DNA of 64,000 bases, taken from NCBI RefSeq assembly GCF_002245655.1, contig NZ_NOIH01000026.1:1-64000 (forward strand), in the 5' to 3' direction. Positions 57,759 to 64,000 of this stretch are shown here, piece by piece (within the stretch, counting starts at the first letter, position 1; each line of letters begins with the position of its first letter). The DNA comes from Thauera propionica. Its GTDB lineage: Bacteria; Pseudomonadota; Gammaproteobacteria; Burkholderiales; Rhodocyclaceae. Position numbers and translations under genes: made by a program. Under the pieces are notes generated by a model. That model had not been told where the DNA came from. It searched no databases and saw nothing but the letters and a program-made list of their open reading frames with translations.

Positions 57759-58664
57759 TCAGCCGGCCGGGCTCAACTTCTCGAGGCGTTTTTTCGCCAC
57801 GAAGCTCTTTATCCGCTGCAGCGGGTTGCGGTTGCCCAACCACAGACGACGGTGGCGGAAGCGCCCAAGGCGCGCATCGAGATAGGTGTACCACGGCACG
57901 CAGCGCAACTCCTCGGGGTGCAGCAACGCAACCAGGGCCTGGGTCGCAATGAAGCCGGTGCACAGCTTGCATCCCGCCACCGAACTCGGCCCCTTGCGCA
58001 CCTTCAGGTTGATGAACTTCGGGTCCAGGTACTTCAGGTGGTACATCTCGGGCGCGAAGCCGAGCATGAACTGCACGATCTTCTCGTCATCGCTCATATC
58101 CGGCGTGATCGCGAAATAGTCCGCATACGGCATGCCCCCGGGACCAAAGGCCAGCACCCCCGCCCCCAGGCCCAAAGGCACCGCTGCTACCGTCGCCAGC
58201 CCACGCCCGCTTGCAGCATTGATCAATAACGGATGCATATCCACGGCGAATGCATCCACCGCATCGATCGCCAGATCCACACCGGACAGGAACGCGTCGA
58301 TGTTTCCGTCGGAAATACCGTCAGGAAAGGTCTTGATGCGCAGCGCCGGATTGATCTGAAGCGCATACTCAACCATGACATCGAGCTTGCGTCGCCCGAT
58401 CGTATCCATGTTTGCACCATACTGCCGGTTGAAGTTGGCCAGCTCGAATTCGTCGAACTCCGCCAGGTGAAAACCACCGACCCCCGCCCGCACCAGGCTG
58501 ATCAGATAGTCACCTCCAACCCCCCCCATGCCGGCGATCGCAACCGTGGCATTGCGCAGGCGCTGGTGTTCGTCGGGGCTGACGACGCCGAGGTTGCGGC
58601 TGAAGGCTGCGTCATAGTCAAAGGCAAGCAAGATGTCCTCCACCAAGTCATGGCATTGCGCCAT
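57759..58664 (-). CDS. ThiF/E1-like adenylyltransferase
   Basis: A 301-residue enzyme of the ThiF/MoeB/E1 superfamily, which adenylates a C-terminal carboxylate of a partner protein or peptide. The nucleotide-binding loop GMGGVGGDYL (45-54), the DEFELANFNRQ segment with Arg80 (71-81) and DLAIDAVDAFAVD are present. There is one CxxC (AGCKLCTG) rather than the two pairs that bind zinc in ThiF and MoeB, so a complete zinc site is not evident. No ThiS/MoaD-like partner is in view. It ends 92 bases before the lipoprotein-sorting gene and starts 239 bases from the divergent PEP-CTERM gene. Substrate unknown. Confidence 0.86.
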   Translation of the reverse strand: MAQCHDLVEDILLAFDYDAAFSRNLGVVSPDEHQRLRNATVAIAGMGGVGGDYLISLVRAGVGGFHLAEFDEFELANFNRQYGANMDTIGRRKLDVMVEYALQINPALRIKTFPDGISDGNIDAFLSGVDLAIDAVDAFAVDMHPLLINAASGRGLATVAAVPLGLGAGVLAFGPGGMPYADYFAITPDMSDDEKIVQFMLGFAPEMYHLKYLDPKFINLKVRKGPSSVAGCKLCTGFIATQALVALLHPEELRCVPWYTYLDARLGRFRHRRLWLGNRNPLQRIKSFVAKKRLEKLSPAG

Positions 58665-58828
58665 CTTTCAGCAGCGAACCGCCGTTGGCAAGCGCCCCAC
58701 GTCGAGGCTACCTCTCCTGGGCATGACTCGGCCTGCATGCCAGATGAGGTGTCGACATTCTTTACACATGGATTCCTGCCCCATCGGACCAAACCCCCAT
58801 CTGACTGTTTCATAAGACTTTATAAAAC

Positions 58829-58844
58829 TGGCACGCCACATGCT
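58829..58844 (+). promoter_or_regulatory. sigma-54 promoter of the PEP-CTERM gene
   Basis: TGGCACG-CCAC-ATGCT matches the sigma-54 consensus TGGCACG-N4-TTGCT in all but one base, with GG and GC in exact spacing. It lies 60 bases before the start codon. PEP-CTERM genes are known to be controlled by RpoN with the PrsK/PrsR two-component pair. Confidence 0.75.
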
Positions 58845-58903
58845 TTATGTTTATCGAGCAAGACCTTCTCCAACAGAAGACAGATCCAAACCGGAGCATC
58901 ATC

Positions 58904-59674
58904 ATGAAACTCAAATCCACTGCTGCGTCGCTCGCTGTCGCCACCGCCCTGTCGCTCTCGGCAGGCGCAGCGAACGCCCTGACGGTTGCAGGCGTCACTT
59001 GGGATCCTGACTCCCCGTTTGATTTGACCGCCCAATCATCGATTTTCCAAACCGTGGCTATCGCCGCTGGCCAATCGATCTCAGGTTATGGCAGGTTCAA
59101 CGAACTCAATTTCGAAGATCGGGACATTTTCTGCCCCGACTGCGAGCTGACGTACCATTTCTACGATTACGTCCTCATGGAGGATTACCTCCCGACGGTC
59201 GGCTCGACCTTCCGTTTCAGCGGGGGCAAGGTGGATGTCTACGTATCAGGGCGTAACTTCAGCGCCACAGATCCGGCGTCGGCGATCGACGGCACCCTGT
59301 GGCTCAGCCTGATCGGCATGGACATCGACGGTGACGGCTCGACCCTCCAGGGTTCAATCACCGCGGTCAGTTCTCTGGGCCTCGGCCTTAGCGGCGTTGG
59401 CGAAGGCTACCTCGAAGTCGTGGGCGGCGTTGCGGCGCAGTATTTCGACACCAACGGTCAACCGGATCGCGTGAATGGCCCGACCGACCTTCTCTATACG
59501 TCGAGCTTCCAGCCTTCGCGTACTCCGATTGTCGGTCCCGATGGCGTGACCTACACGCACTTCGGCACGGCCGAGATTTCGGGGAACACCGTTCCGGAAC
59601 CGGGCGCACTCGCACTGCTCGGACTTGGTCTTGCGGGGCTGGGCGTGATGCGTCGCGCCAAGAAGGCAGCTTGA
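58904..59674 (+). CDS. PEP-CTERM sorting domain protein
   Basis: A 256-residue exported protein. Signal peptide MKLKSTAASLAVATALSLSA with cleavage near GAANA, and a C-terminal sorting signal: VPEPGALALLGLGLAGLG then MRRAKKAA, i.e. the PEP motif, a membrane segment and a basic tail. Exosortase would cut at this motif and release or attach the protein to the surface. The central part is rich in Asp, Gly and Ser, with CPDCELTYHFYDYVL, and resembles no family I know. GGAGC lies before the ATG at 58904. Codons such as TTT, TTG, CAA and TCA are commoner than in the neighbours. Exosortase itself is not in the window. Confidence 0.92.
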   Translation: MKLKSTAASLAVATALSLSAGAANALTVAGVTWDPDSPFDLTAQSSIFQTVAIAAGQSISGYGRFNELNFEDRDIFCPDCELTYHFYDYVLMEDYLPTVGSTFRFSGGKVDVYVSGRNFSATDPASAIDGTLWLSLIGMDIDGDGSTLQGSITAVSSLGLGLSGVGEGYLEVVGGVAAQYFDTNGQPDRVNGPTDLLYTSSFQPSRTPIVGPDGVTYTHFGTAEISGNTVPEPGALALLGLGLAGLGVMRRAKKAA

Positions 59675-59714
59675 TGATCTGAGCCGTCCGCATCGAAAGC
59701 GGGCAGTTCAGAAT

Positions 59715-59748
59715 ATGGGGGAGGCAGATGCAAATCTGCCTCCCCCAT
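59715..59748 (+). terminator. intrinsic terminator of the PEP-CTERM gene
   Basis: Perfect 15-bp inverted repeat ATGGGGGAGGCAGAT (59715-59729) and ATCTGCCTCCCCCAT (59734-59748) with the GCAA tetraloop. A weak T-rich tail (TGCTATTT) follows. It lies between convergent genes. Confidence 0.75.
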
Positions 59749-59817
59749 TGCTATTTCCGCCGCTCATTCCGGGCCTGCCAATGCAGTCAGTCTTCTAGGT
59801 AAAGGCGAGCCCGGAAA

Positions 59818-60612
59818 TCACACCGGCGCCCCCGAGCCCAGATAGGGCAGCGTCGTCGGTCGTCGGCAGCCGGTCGGCCAATCGCGGAGCGCCACCTCCC
59901 CATCTACGCCGTCGCCCGTCGTCATGAAGTCATAGAGGCTCGAGTTTCGCCCCGCAAGCACGGCACGCGCCGCATGCAAGCCGATCAGATATGGATATCT
60001 GGGTGACTGCGCATCTGCTCTCGGGACCCCAGCAGGAATGAAGGGAAAACCAATACGCGTCAGGAGACGGGCCAGCGCAGGCTCCATGGCGGCAAAACAA
60101 TGGGAAATCCCATAGAGGCTCATCAACCGGAACAGCTCCCGGTAGAGCCCCAGCGCCACGAGCGAGCCATCACGCTTGGAAGGTTCAGGTAGCGTGACGC
60201 CCCCGGCTGCCTCTACATACCCCTCGCCACCGACAATCGACACACTACTCCGCGATCGGCGTAGCACCGGCGACAGGGTCAGTCGCCCGATCTCTCCGAC
60301 ATTAGCCAACGGCACTCCACACAGGACATTCGGGTTCAGTGCATAACGCGCACTGACATTGAGCCCCTTTGGACTAGGCAGGATAAGGCGCGAACACGCA
60401 AGCAGCGTCTTCGTATCACGTGCACGACAGAGGATATGCAAGCTATGGACATCAAACTCGTCCGTTTCGATTGCAAGCCCATCGGCCTGCTCACCACTCG
60501 GAGTCACCCGCTTCAACTCTTCGCAAAACACGGCATGCCGTAGCGCCAAGTAGGCCTGGTAATCCCTAGAGCCGGGACTCACGACCAGGTACTCGAAGTG
60601 GTGCAAAGCCAT
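59818..60612 (-). CDS. PEP-CTERM/exosortase-associated acyltransferase, copy 2
   Basis: A 264-residue member of the GNAT-fold family tied to exosortase systems; characterised relatives from soil DNA are long-chain N-acyl amino acid synthases that use acyl-ACP. Conserved strings shared with the next gene are FCEELKRV, ETDEFDVHSLH, LILPSPKGLNV, GEIGRLTLSP, ALGLYRELFRL and GFPFIPAGV. The ATG at 60612 follows GAGAGGAGG and leaves the same 33-residue lead to FCEEL as in its paralogue. It ends 69 bases before the PEP-CTERM terminator. The acyl acceptor cannot be predicted. Confidence 0.88.
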   Translation of the reverse strand: MALHHFEYLVVSPGSRDYQAYLALRHAVFCEELKRVTPSGEQADGLAIETDEFDVHSLHILCRARDTKTLLACSRLILPSPKGLNVSARYALNPNVLCGVPLANVGEIGRLTLSPVLRRSRSSVSIVGGEGYVEAAGGVTLPEPSKRDGSLVALGLYRELFRLMSLYGISHCFAAMEPALARLLTRIGFPFIPAGVPRADAQSPRYPYLIGLHAARAVLAGRNSSLYDFMTTGDGVDGEVALRDWPTGCRRPTTLPYLGSGAPV

Positions 60613-60763
60613 CCTCCTCTCTCCGCAGCAACTCCAGGACTGCATCCCGCAAAGAACATCCGCCAGTGAATGCTGCGGAAGATACCCGATGCCGAGAATC
60701 GATGCTTTTCTGGAAATGTAAGAGTATTCGCGGCGAATAAATCGTGTCTCTCGATGCGAAGAA

Positions 60764-61483
60764 TCAGGACGCAGTCTGAAGACCTTCGCTTGCTTGCATG
60801 AAGCTCAGCAGCTTTGCTTCGCGCTCTCCCAGACTACGCTCCATCTCGCGGGCGCTGATCAGGAAGACCCTGCGCGGTGGGCGCACGCCTTCGTTGACTG
60901 GCCCCACAGGGACAAACGGGAAGCCAAGCGCCACCAGCAGGCGGCTGAAATGGCTGTCCATGGCGGCGACGCAGTAATCGATCCCAAGGCTCCTGCAAAG
61001 CTGATACACCTCACGGTACATCCCAAGCACCAGTTCGGGCTGATGGCGACGCGCCCCCTCCTGCTTCCCGGACATCTCCTCTTCGGGGCTGCCCTGAATC
61101 TTGCCCTGATCAGCATGGCGACGGCGGAAATGGGGGGCGATGGCCATGCGGGAGATTTCGCCGATGTTGCTCTCGGATGCGTCCGGATATGGGAGCGGCC
61201 GATCGATGACGTAGCGCGGCGTTACGTTCAACCCCAACGAGCTGGGCAGGATGACCCGGACGAAACCTGCGACAGTCTGCGTCGGCTTGTGCATCGCCAG
61301 GAAATGGCGGCTGTAAGGATCGTACTGATCGGTTTCGATCGGCTTGCCCTTGCTCGATATCGCGTTCGGCGGCTCGACCCGCCCGAGTTCCTCGCAGAAG
61401 ATCTCATAGCGCGCCTCGAGATAGCGCTCGTAGTCGGCCGTGCCCGGCAAGACTTCCTCGAAGCTGAAATAACTCGTCTCCAT
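60764..61483 (-). CDS. PEP-CTERM/exosortase-associated acyltransferase, copy 1
   Basis: A 239-residue paralogue of the next gene downstream, sharing FCEELGRV, ETDQYDPYSRHFL, VILPSSLGLNVTPRY, GEISRMAIAP, LGMYREVYQL and GFPFVPVGPV. An ATG 39 bases upstream (61522) overlaps the methyltransferase gene, but ATG 61483 has AGGA seven bases before it and gives exactly the N-terminal length of the paralogue, so it is preferred. The pair differs enough to suggest different acceptors or acyl chains. The 151-bp gap between the two contains no gene. Confidence 0.87.
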   Translation of the reverse strand: METSYFSFEEVLPGTADYERYLEARYEIFCEELGRVEPPNAISSKGKPIETDQYDPYSRHFLAMHKPTQTVAGFVRVILPSSLGLNVTPRYVIDRPLPYPDASESNIGEISRMAIAPHFRRRHADQGKIQGSPEEEMSGKQEGARRHQPELVLGMYREVYQLCRSLGIDYCVAAMDSHFSRLLVALGFPFVPVGPVNEGVRPPRRVFLISAREMERSLGEREAKLLSFMQASEGLQTAS

Positions 61484-61514
61484 GTTCAGTTCCTGTTCTT
61501 GATCCGCTTCGATG

Positions 61515-62315
61515 TCATACATTTTTTTGTCCGGACACTATGAAGACGCCGGCCGCCACCAGACGGCGCCCGGCCGCGACATCTGCCGCCAGATCCTCAT
61601 AGAGCTTGGTCGCATCGACGCTCTCGCCGAGCAGCGACGCCTTGTAGCCCAGCAGGATATTGAAGAGAACGGCAAACGGCAGTTCCGTGCTGGTCAGCGA
61701 CATCACATGGGCCTTCACCGCCGAGAAGCCGGCTCGCTGCATCATCTCGGGTAGTTTCCGGCCAATGAAGCGATCGCCGCCCTGCCCCTGCTGCACGCTT
61801 TGCGCCGACTGCATCACCTGAGTCACACGGGGCTCCTCAGGGTGGAAAATGACCAGACCGTCATCCGAATCCACTGCGCAAAACACGCCACCCGGTCGCA
61901 GCACACGAAAGACCTCGTCGACGACGGCCTGTGGGCCGGGCACGTGTTGCAACACGAAGCGCGCATAACCGAAGTCGATCGAGGCATCGCCCAGTGGCAG
62001 CGCGTTGCCGAAGGCTTGATGCGGGAAAAGCCCCCGTGCCGGCGGCTTCCTGACGTTCGCCGGCAACTGCTTCAACAGGGCCGCATTCGGCTCCACCGCA
62101 TGAAGACTGCCGTCGGGAGCGAGTTCACTCAGCAGGTCGGAGACGTAGCCCGGCCCACTGCCGATCTCGAGCACGTCGTGCCCTGCCTGGATACCGGCGG
62201 AGCGCAGGATCGAGGCCTCGATGCCCCGCACCGCCATGGCCTGCTGGCGCAAGCGTTCGGTCTGAAACGCAGCGTCGTTCAACGCATCAAAGTCGTAAGA
62301 GCCGGTACTAGTCAT
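61515..62315 (-). CDS. SAM-dependent methyltransferase, class I
   Basis: A 266-residue methyltransferase. Motif I VLEIGSGPGYVSDLL binds S-adenosylmethionine; the acidic motif is HAVEPNAALLKQL, motif post-II FGYARFVLQHVPGPQAVVDE and motif III LRPGGVFCAVDSDD. Overall it is closest to the UbiE/COQ5-like methyltransferases, but substrate is open. GGA eight bases before the ATG at 62315 supports this start. Lying directly before the acyltransferase gene (31 bases), it may methylate the acylated product or its precursor. Confidence 0.85.
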   Translation of the reverse strand: MTSTGSYDFDALNDAAFQTERLRQQAMAVRGIEASILRSAGIQAGHDVLEIGSGPGYVSDLLSELAPDGSLHAVEPNAALLKQLPANVRKPPARGLFPHQAFGNALPLGDASIDFGYARFVLQHVPGPQAVVDEVFRVLRPGGVFCAVDSDDGLVIFHPEEPRVTQVMQSAQSVQQGQGGDRFIGRKLPEMMQRAGFSAVKAHVMSLTSTELPFAVLFNILLGYKASLLGESVDATKLYEDLAADVAAGRRLVAAGVFIVSGQKNV

Positions 62316-62522
62316 GATCATTGTCCAATCGCATGGGCCGGCACCCGGGAGCCGCATGATGCCTTGCTTGCGAAGGCGGGGCCCGCTGAATGACGCGTCG
62401 GATATTTTGCTGTAGTTAAGGAACGATTGCACGCTTCGGGCGAGGAATTTTGACGATTGTCATCCCTCGACCAACGGGGCTGCATAAGCCGGCACGAGGG
62501 CGTCCACGACCCACTGCGTTGG

Positions 62523-63125
62523 TCAGGCTGGCTGACGACCGACGCCCCCTCGCAACCAGTCGCGGACAAACGCCTGCGCCTCCGGCAGCCAGCCCCCGAA
62601 GTCGCTGGCGAAGCCCGCTTCGTCGGCGATGAACTCCCGCTCGCCCGCCTCGAGTGGATTGGGCTGACGCGCCCGCCGCGACATCCGCGCCAGGACGTCG
62701 GCAATGCCTTCGATCCTCGTGTAGCTCTGGAGCCAGCCTTCGCGCGCCATCATCGACAACGCCGGTCGCGCCGAAGGCGGCAGGTCGTGCAGGCGGCCGC
62801 CGATGTGGTCGTACACGTGCGCGCAGTAGCCTTCCAGCGACGCGCCATGATGATCGGTCCAGTCCCGTGCGAGCAGGTGGTCGTAGAAGATGTCGACGAG
62901 GACGCCCGCATAGCGTCGCCGCGAGGCAGAGACCCTCGTGCGGCTGCGACAGAAGGCAGGGTGCGTCTCGGCGAACACGTCGATCGCGCGATGCAGCGCG
63001 ACGCCGCGTGCAAGATCGGCGGGCAAGGCGCCGGGCAGCGTTCCCTTGATCCAGTCGCCGACCACGCCCCCTACGATCAGGGCGGGGTCGTCACCGGCAA
63101 GCAGGGCATGGGCGAGGAAGTTCAT
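62523..63125 (-). CDS. acpH: acyl carrier protein phosphodiesterase (AcpH)
   Basis: A 200-residue member of the DUF479/AcpH family, which hydrolyses 4'-phosphopantetheine from holo-ACP. The start MNFLAHALLAGDDPALIVGG, VVGDWIKGTLP and GVALHRAIDVFAETHP with the HxxxD-type metal ligands, and VDIFYDHLLARDW, all fit the HD-like fold of AcpH. It stands 43 bases after a gene for an acyl carrier protein, so that protein may be its target. 207 bases separate it from the methyltransferase gene. Confidence 0.9.
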   Translation of the reverse strand: MNFLAHALLAGDDPALIVGGVVGDWIKGTLPGALPADLARGVALHRAIDVFAETHPAFCRSRTRVSASRRRYAGVLVDIFYDHLLARDWTDHHGASLEGYCAHVYDHIGGRLHDLPPSARPALSMMAREGWLQSYTRIEGIADVLARMSRRARQPNPLEAGEREFIADEAGFASDFGGWLPEAQAFVRDWLRGGVGRQPA

Positions 63126-63168
63126 GGGTGCATCGAGCAGGTAAGCCTCATCTCATCCCGAAGACGGG

Positions 63169-63417
63169 TCAACACGTCATCCTGCCCTGCAGATAGGCCA
63201 CCAGGTCGGCCAGCGTCACCAGACGCCGATAGTCGGCTTCGGGGATGCTCACCTTGAGCCGCTCGGACAGGCCGATCAGAAAGTTCAGCCAGTCCATCGA
63301 GTCCAGATCCACCTGCTGTCGCAAGGGGCGGTCCTGGCGCAATTCGCTGCCCTCGACTTCAGGGGCGATGGACTGCAGCGTCTCGATGAGGACGGCAAGC
63401 AGTTCGGTATCGTTCAT
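63169..63417 (-). CDS. acyl carrier protein
   Basis: Eighty-two residues with the phosphopantetheine attachment serine Ser40 in DLDSMDWLNF, a variant of the common DSLD/E motif, and the helices typical of type II carrier proteins (LLAVLIETLQSIAPEVEG before it). It differs from the housekeeping AcpP (which has DSLDTVE), so it is a specialised carrier. It lies 24 bases after the E2-like gene and upstream of the AcpH gene. It may load acyl groups for the nearby acyltransferases. Confidence 0.9.
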   Translation of the reverse strand: MNDTELLAVLIETLQSIAPEVEGSELRQDRPLRQQVDLDSMDWLNFLIGLSERLKVSIPEADYRRLVTLADLVAYLQGRMTC

Positions 63418-63441
63418 GGCGACGCTCTCGCGCAGTCGGTT

Positions 63442-64000
63442 TCAGAAATCCTCGGGATGCTGCAGCAACTCACGCAGCGCGCCAAGAAACAGAGCGCCGC
63501 GGTGGCCGTCCGAGACGCGATGATCCGCCGCAAGGCTGGCGGTAACAGCTGGCAGCACCCGCAGTTCGCCACTGACCTCGTCCACGACCGGTCGGGACGC
63601 GACTCGTCCGAAGCCCACGAGCGCCACCTGCGGCGGGTAGATCACGCCCATCACCGCTTCGACCCCCTGCTCGCCCAGATTGGTGACGGTGATCGTCGGA
63701 TCGCTCATCTCCGAACTGCGCAGCGAGCCGGCGCGGGTACGCCGGACCAGATCGGACAGTTCGTGCATCAGCACCGGCAGGGTCTTGCTGTCGACATCGT
63801 GCAGGGCCGGCGCGACCAGCCCGCCGCCGCGCAACGAGATCGCGACGCCGGCGTGCACCGCGTCCGCGGGCTCGAAACGCTCGTTGCGGTAGAAGCCGTT
63901 GAGCGCCGGAAAACCCTTCAGCGTGATGGCGACCGCCTTCAGCAATAACGCGGCCATCAGGATGCGCTCGGTGATCGGGCGGTCGGCATTCACGCCCGCC
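63442..64000 (-). CDS. 2-oxoacid dehydrogenase E2-type acyltransferase, N-terminus cut
   Basis: The last 186 residues of a gene entering from the right edge. They match the catalytic domain of E2 acyltransferases: PALNGFYRNERFEPADAVHAG, ISLRGGGLVAPALHDVDSKTL, TVTNLGEQGVEAVMGVIYPP and the active-site motif LAADHRVSDGHRGALFL with catalytic His and Asp. In pyruvate dehydrogenase the domain moves acyl groups from lipoamide to CoA. The part seen does not show a lipoyl domain, which would lie further upstream if present. Followed by a carrier-protein gene, so transfer to or from phosphopantetheine is plausible but unproven. Confidence 0.86.
   Translation of the reverse strand, partial: AGVNADRPITERILMAALLLKAVAITLKGFPALNGFYRNERFEPADAVHAGVAISLRGGGLVAPALHDVDSKTLPVLMHELSDLVRRTRAGSLRSSEMSDPTITVTNLGEQGVEAVMGVIYPPQVALVGFGRVASRPVVDEVSGELRVLPAVTASLAADHRVSDGHRGALFLGALRELLQHPEDF

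Noticed and set aside
60646-60763. Second sigma-54 site before the downstream acyltransferase gene
   Set aside because: TGGCGGA...TTTGC on the minus strand has the GG-GC spacing two bases too long for sigma-54.

Overview
The window is a GC-rich, densely coded chromosomal segment of a betaproteobacterium, most likely a Rhodocyclales member near Thauera, Azoarcus or Zoogloea. The signs are Coq7-type ubiquinone synthesis, a CNP1-family protein, a three-gene proton-translocating transhydrogenase (pntAA-pntAB-pntB), the glrK/qseG/glrR operon, and a PEP-CTERM surface protein with exosortase-associated acyltransferases. Genus assignment is inference. Most of the window is core housekeeping; the accessory part is the last 11 kb.

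Layout. 1-510: intergenic, with a candidate minus-strand small RNA carrying anti-Shine-Dalgarno repeats. 512-5961: OsmC-like protein, coq7, CNP1, rppH, proS, a lytic transglycosylase and a bactofilin. 6305-11026: glrK-qseG-glrR sigma-54 two-component operon, a tiny secreted protein, and a SplB-like radical SAM protein whose start region holds a hairpin and a LexA-like site. 11078-17454 (minus): tldD, a nitrilase-family amidase and the giant envelope protein YhdP, divergent from glnE. 20477-26591: CYTH/CHAD protein, SixA, DUF2062, a protein of unknown function, mnmA, an exported protein with conserved-looking Cys/His, and a Nudix hydrolase. 26773-37641: ilvE and a zinc-finger partner, an NTF2-like protein, YheT-type hydrolase, phosphomannomutase, HDOD protein, alaS, cobalamin adenosyltransferase with an operator-like palindrome, dinB, tRNA-Pro(CGG) and ispB. 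37715-53095: an orphan solute-binding protein, a small lipoprotein, rlmM, rhlE, a PAS/EAL-like protein, the pnt operon, a PP2C phosphatase, a SulP transporter, and the rplU-rpmA-obgE-proB block.

53173-64000 is read here as one functional neighbourhood. A minus-strand cassette encodes a LolA-like outer-membrane lipoprotein-sorting protein, an outer-membrane barrel and an MMPL/RND permease, a layout that suggests lipid or lipidated-product export. Next to it are a ThiF/E1-like adenylyltransferase, a PEP-CTERM protein with a near-consensus sigma-54 promoter, two tandem exosortase-associated acyltransferases (a family that includes long-chain N-acyl amino acid synthases), a SAM methyltransferase, an ACP phosphodiesterase, a dedicated acyl carrier protein and a stand-alone 2-oxoacid-dehydrogenase E2-type acyltransferase cut by the right edge. 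The parts would fit synthesis of an acylated metabolite on a carrier protein and its delivery to the cell surface, possibly tied to PEP-CTERM surface-protein biology. The family assignments are well supported; the joint pathway is a hypothesis.

A recurring -10-like hexamer TAGAAT, often in the context GCGCTAGAATC, lies upstream of at least six transcription units. No CRISPR array, insertion sequence, integrase, rRNA operon or prophage was seen. Many long open frames antisense to real genes are by-products of high GC and are not annotated.
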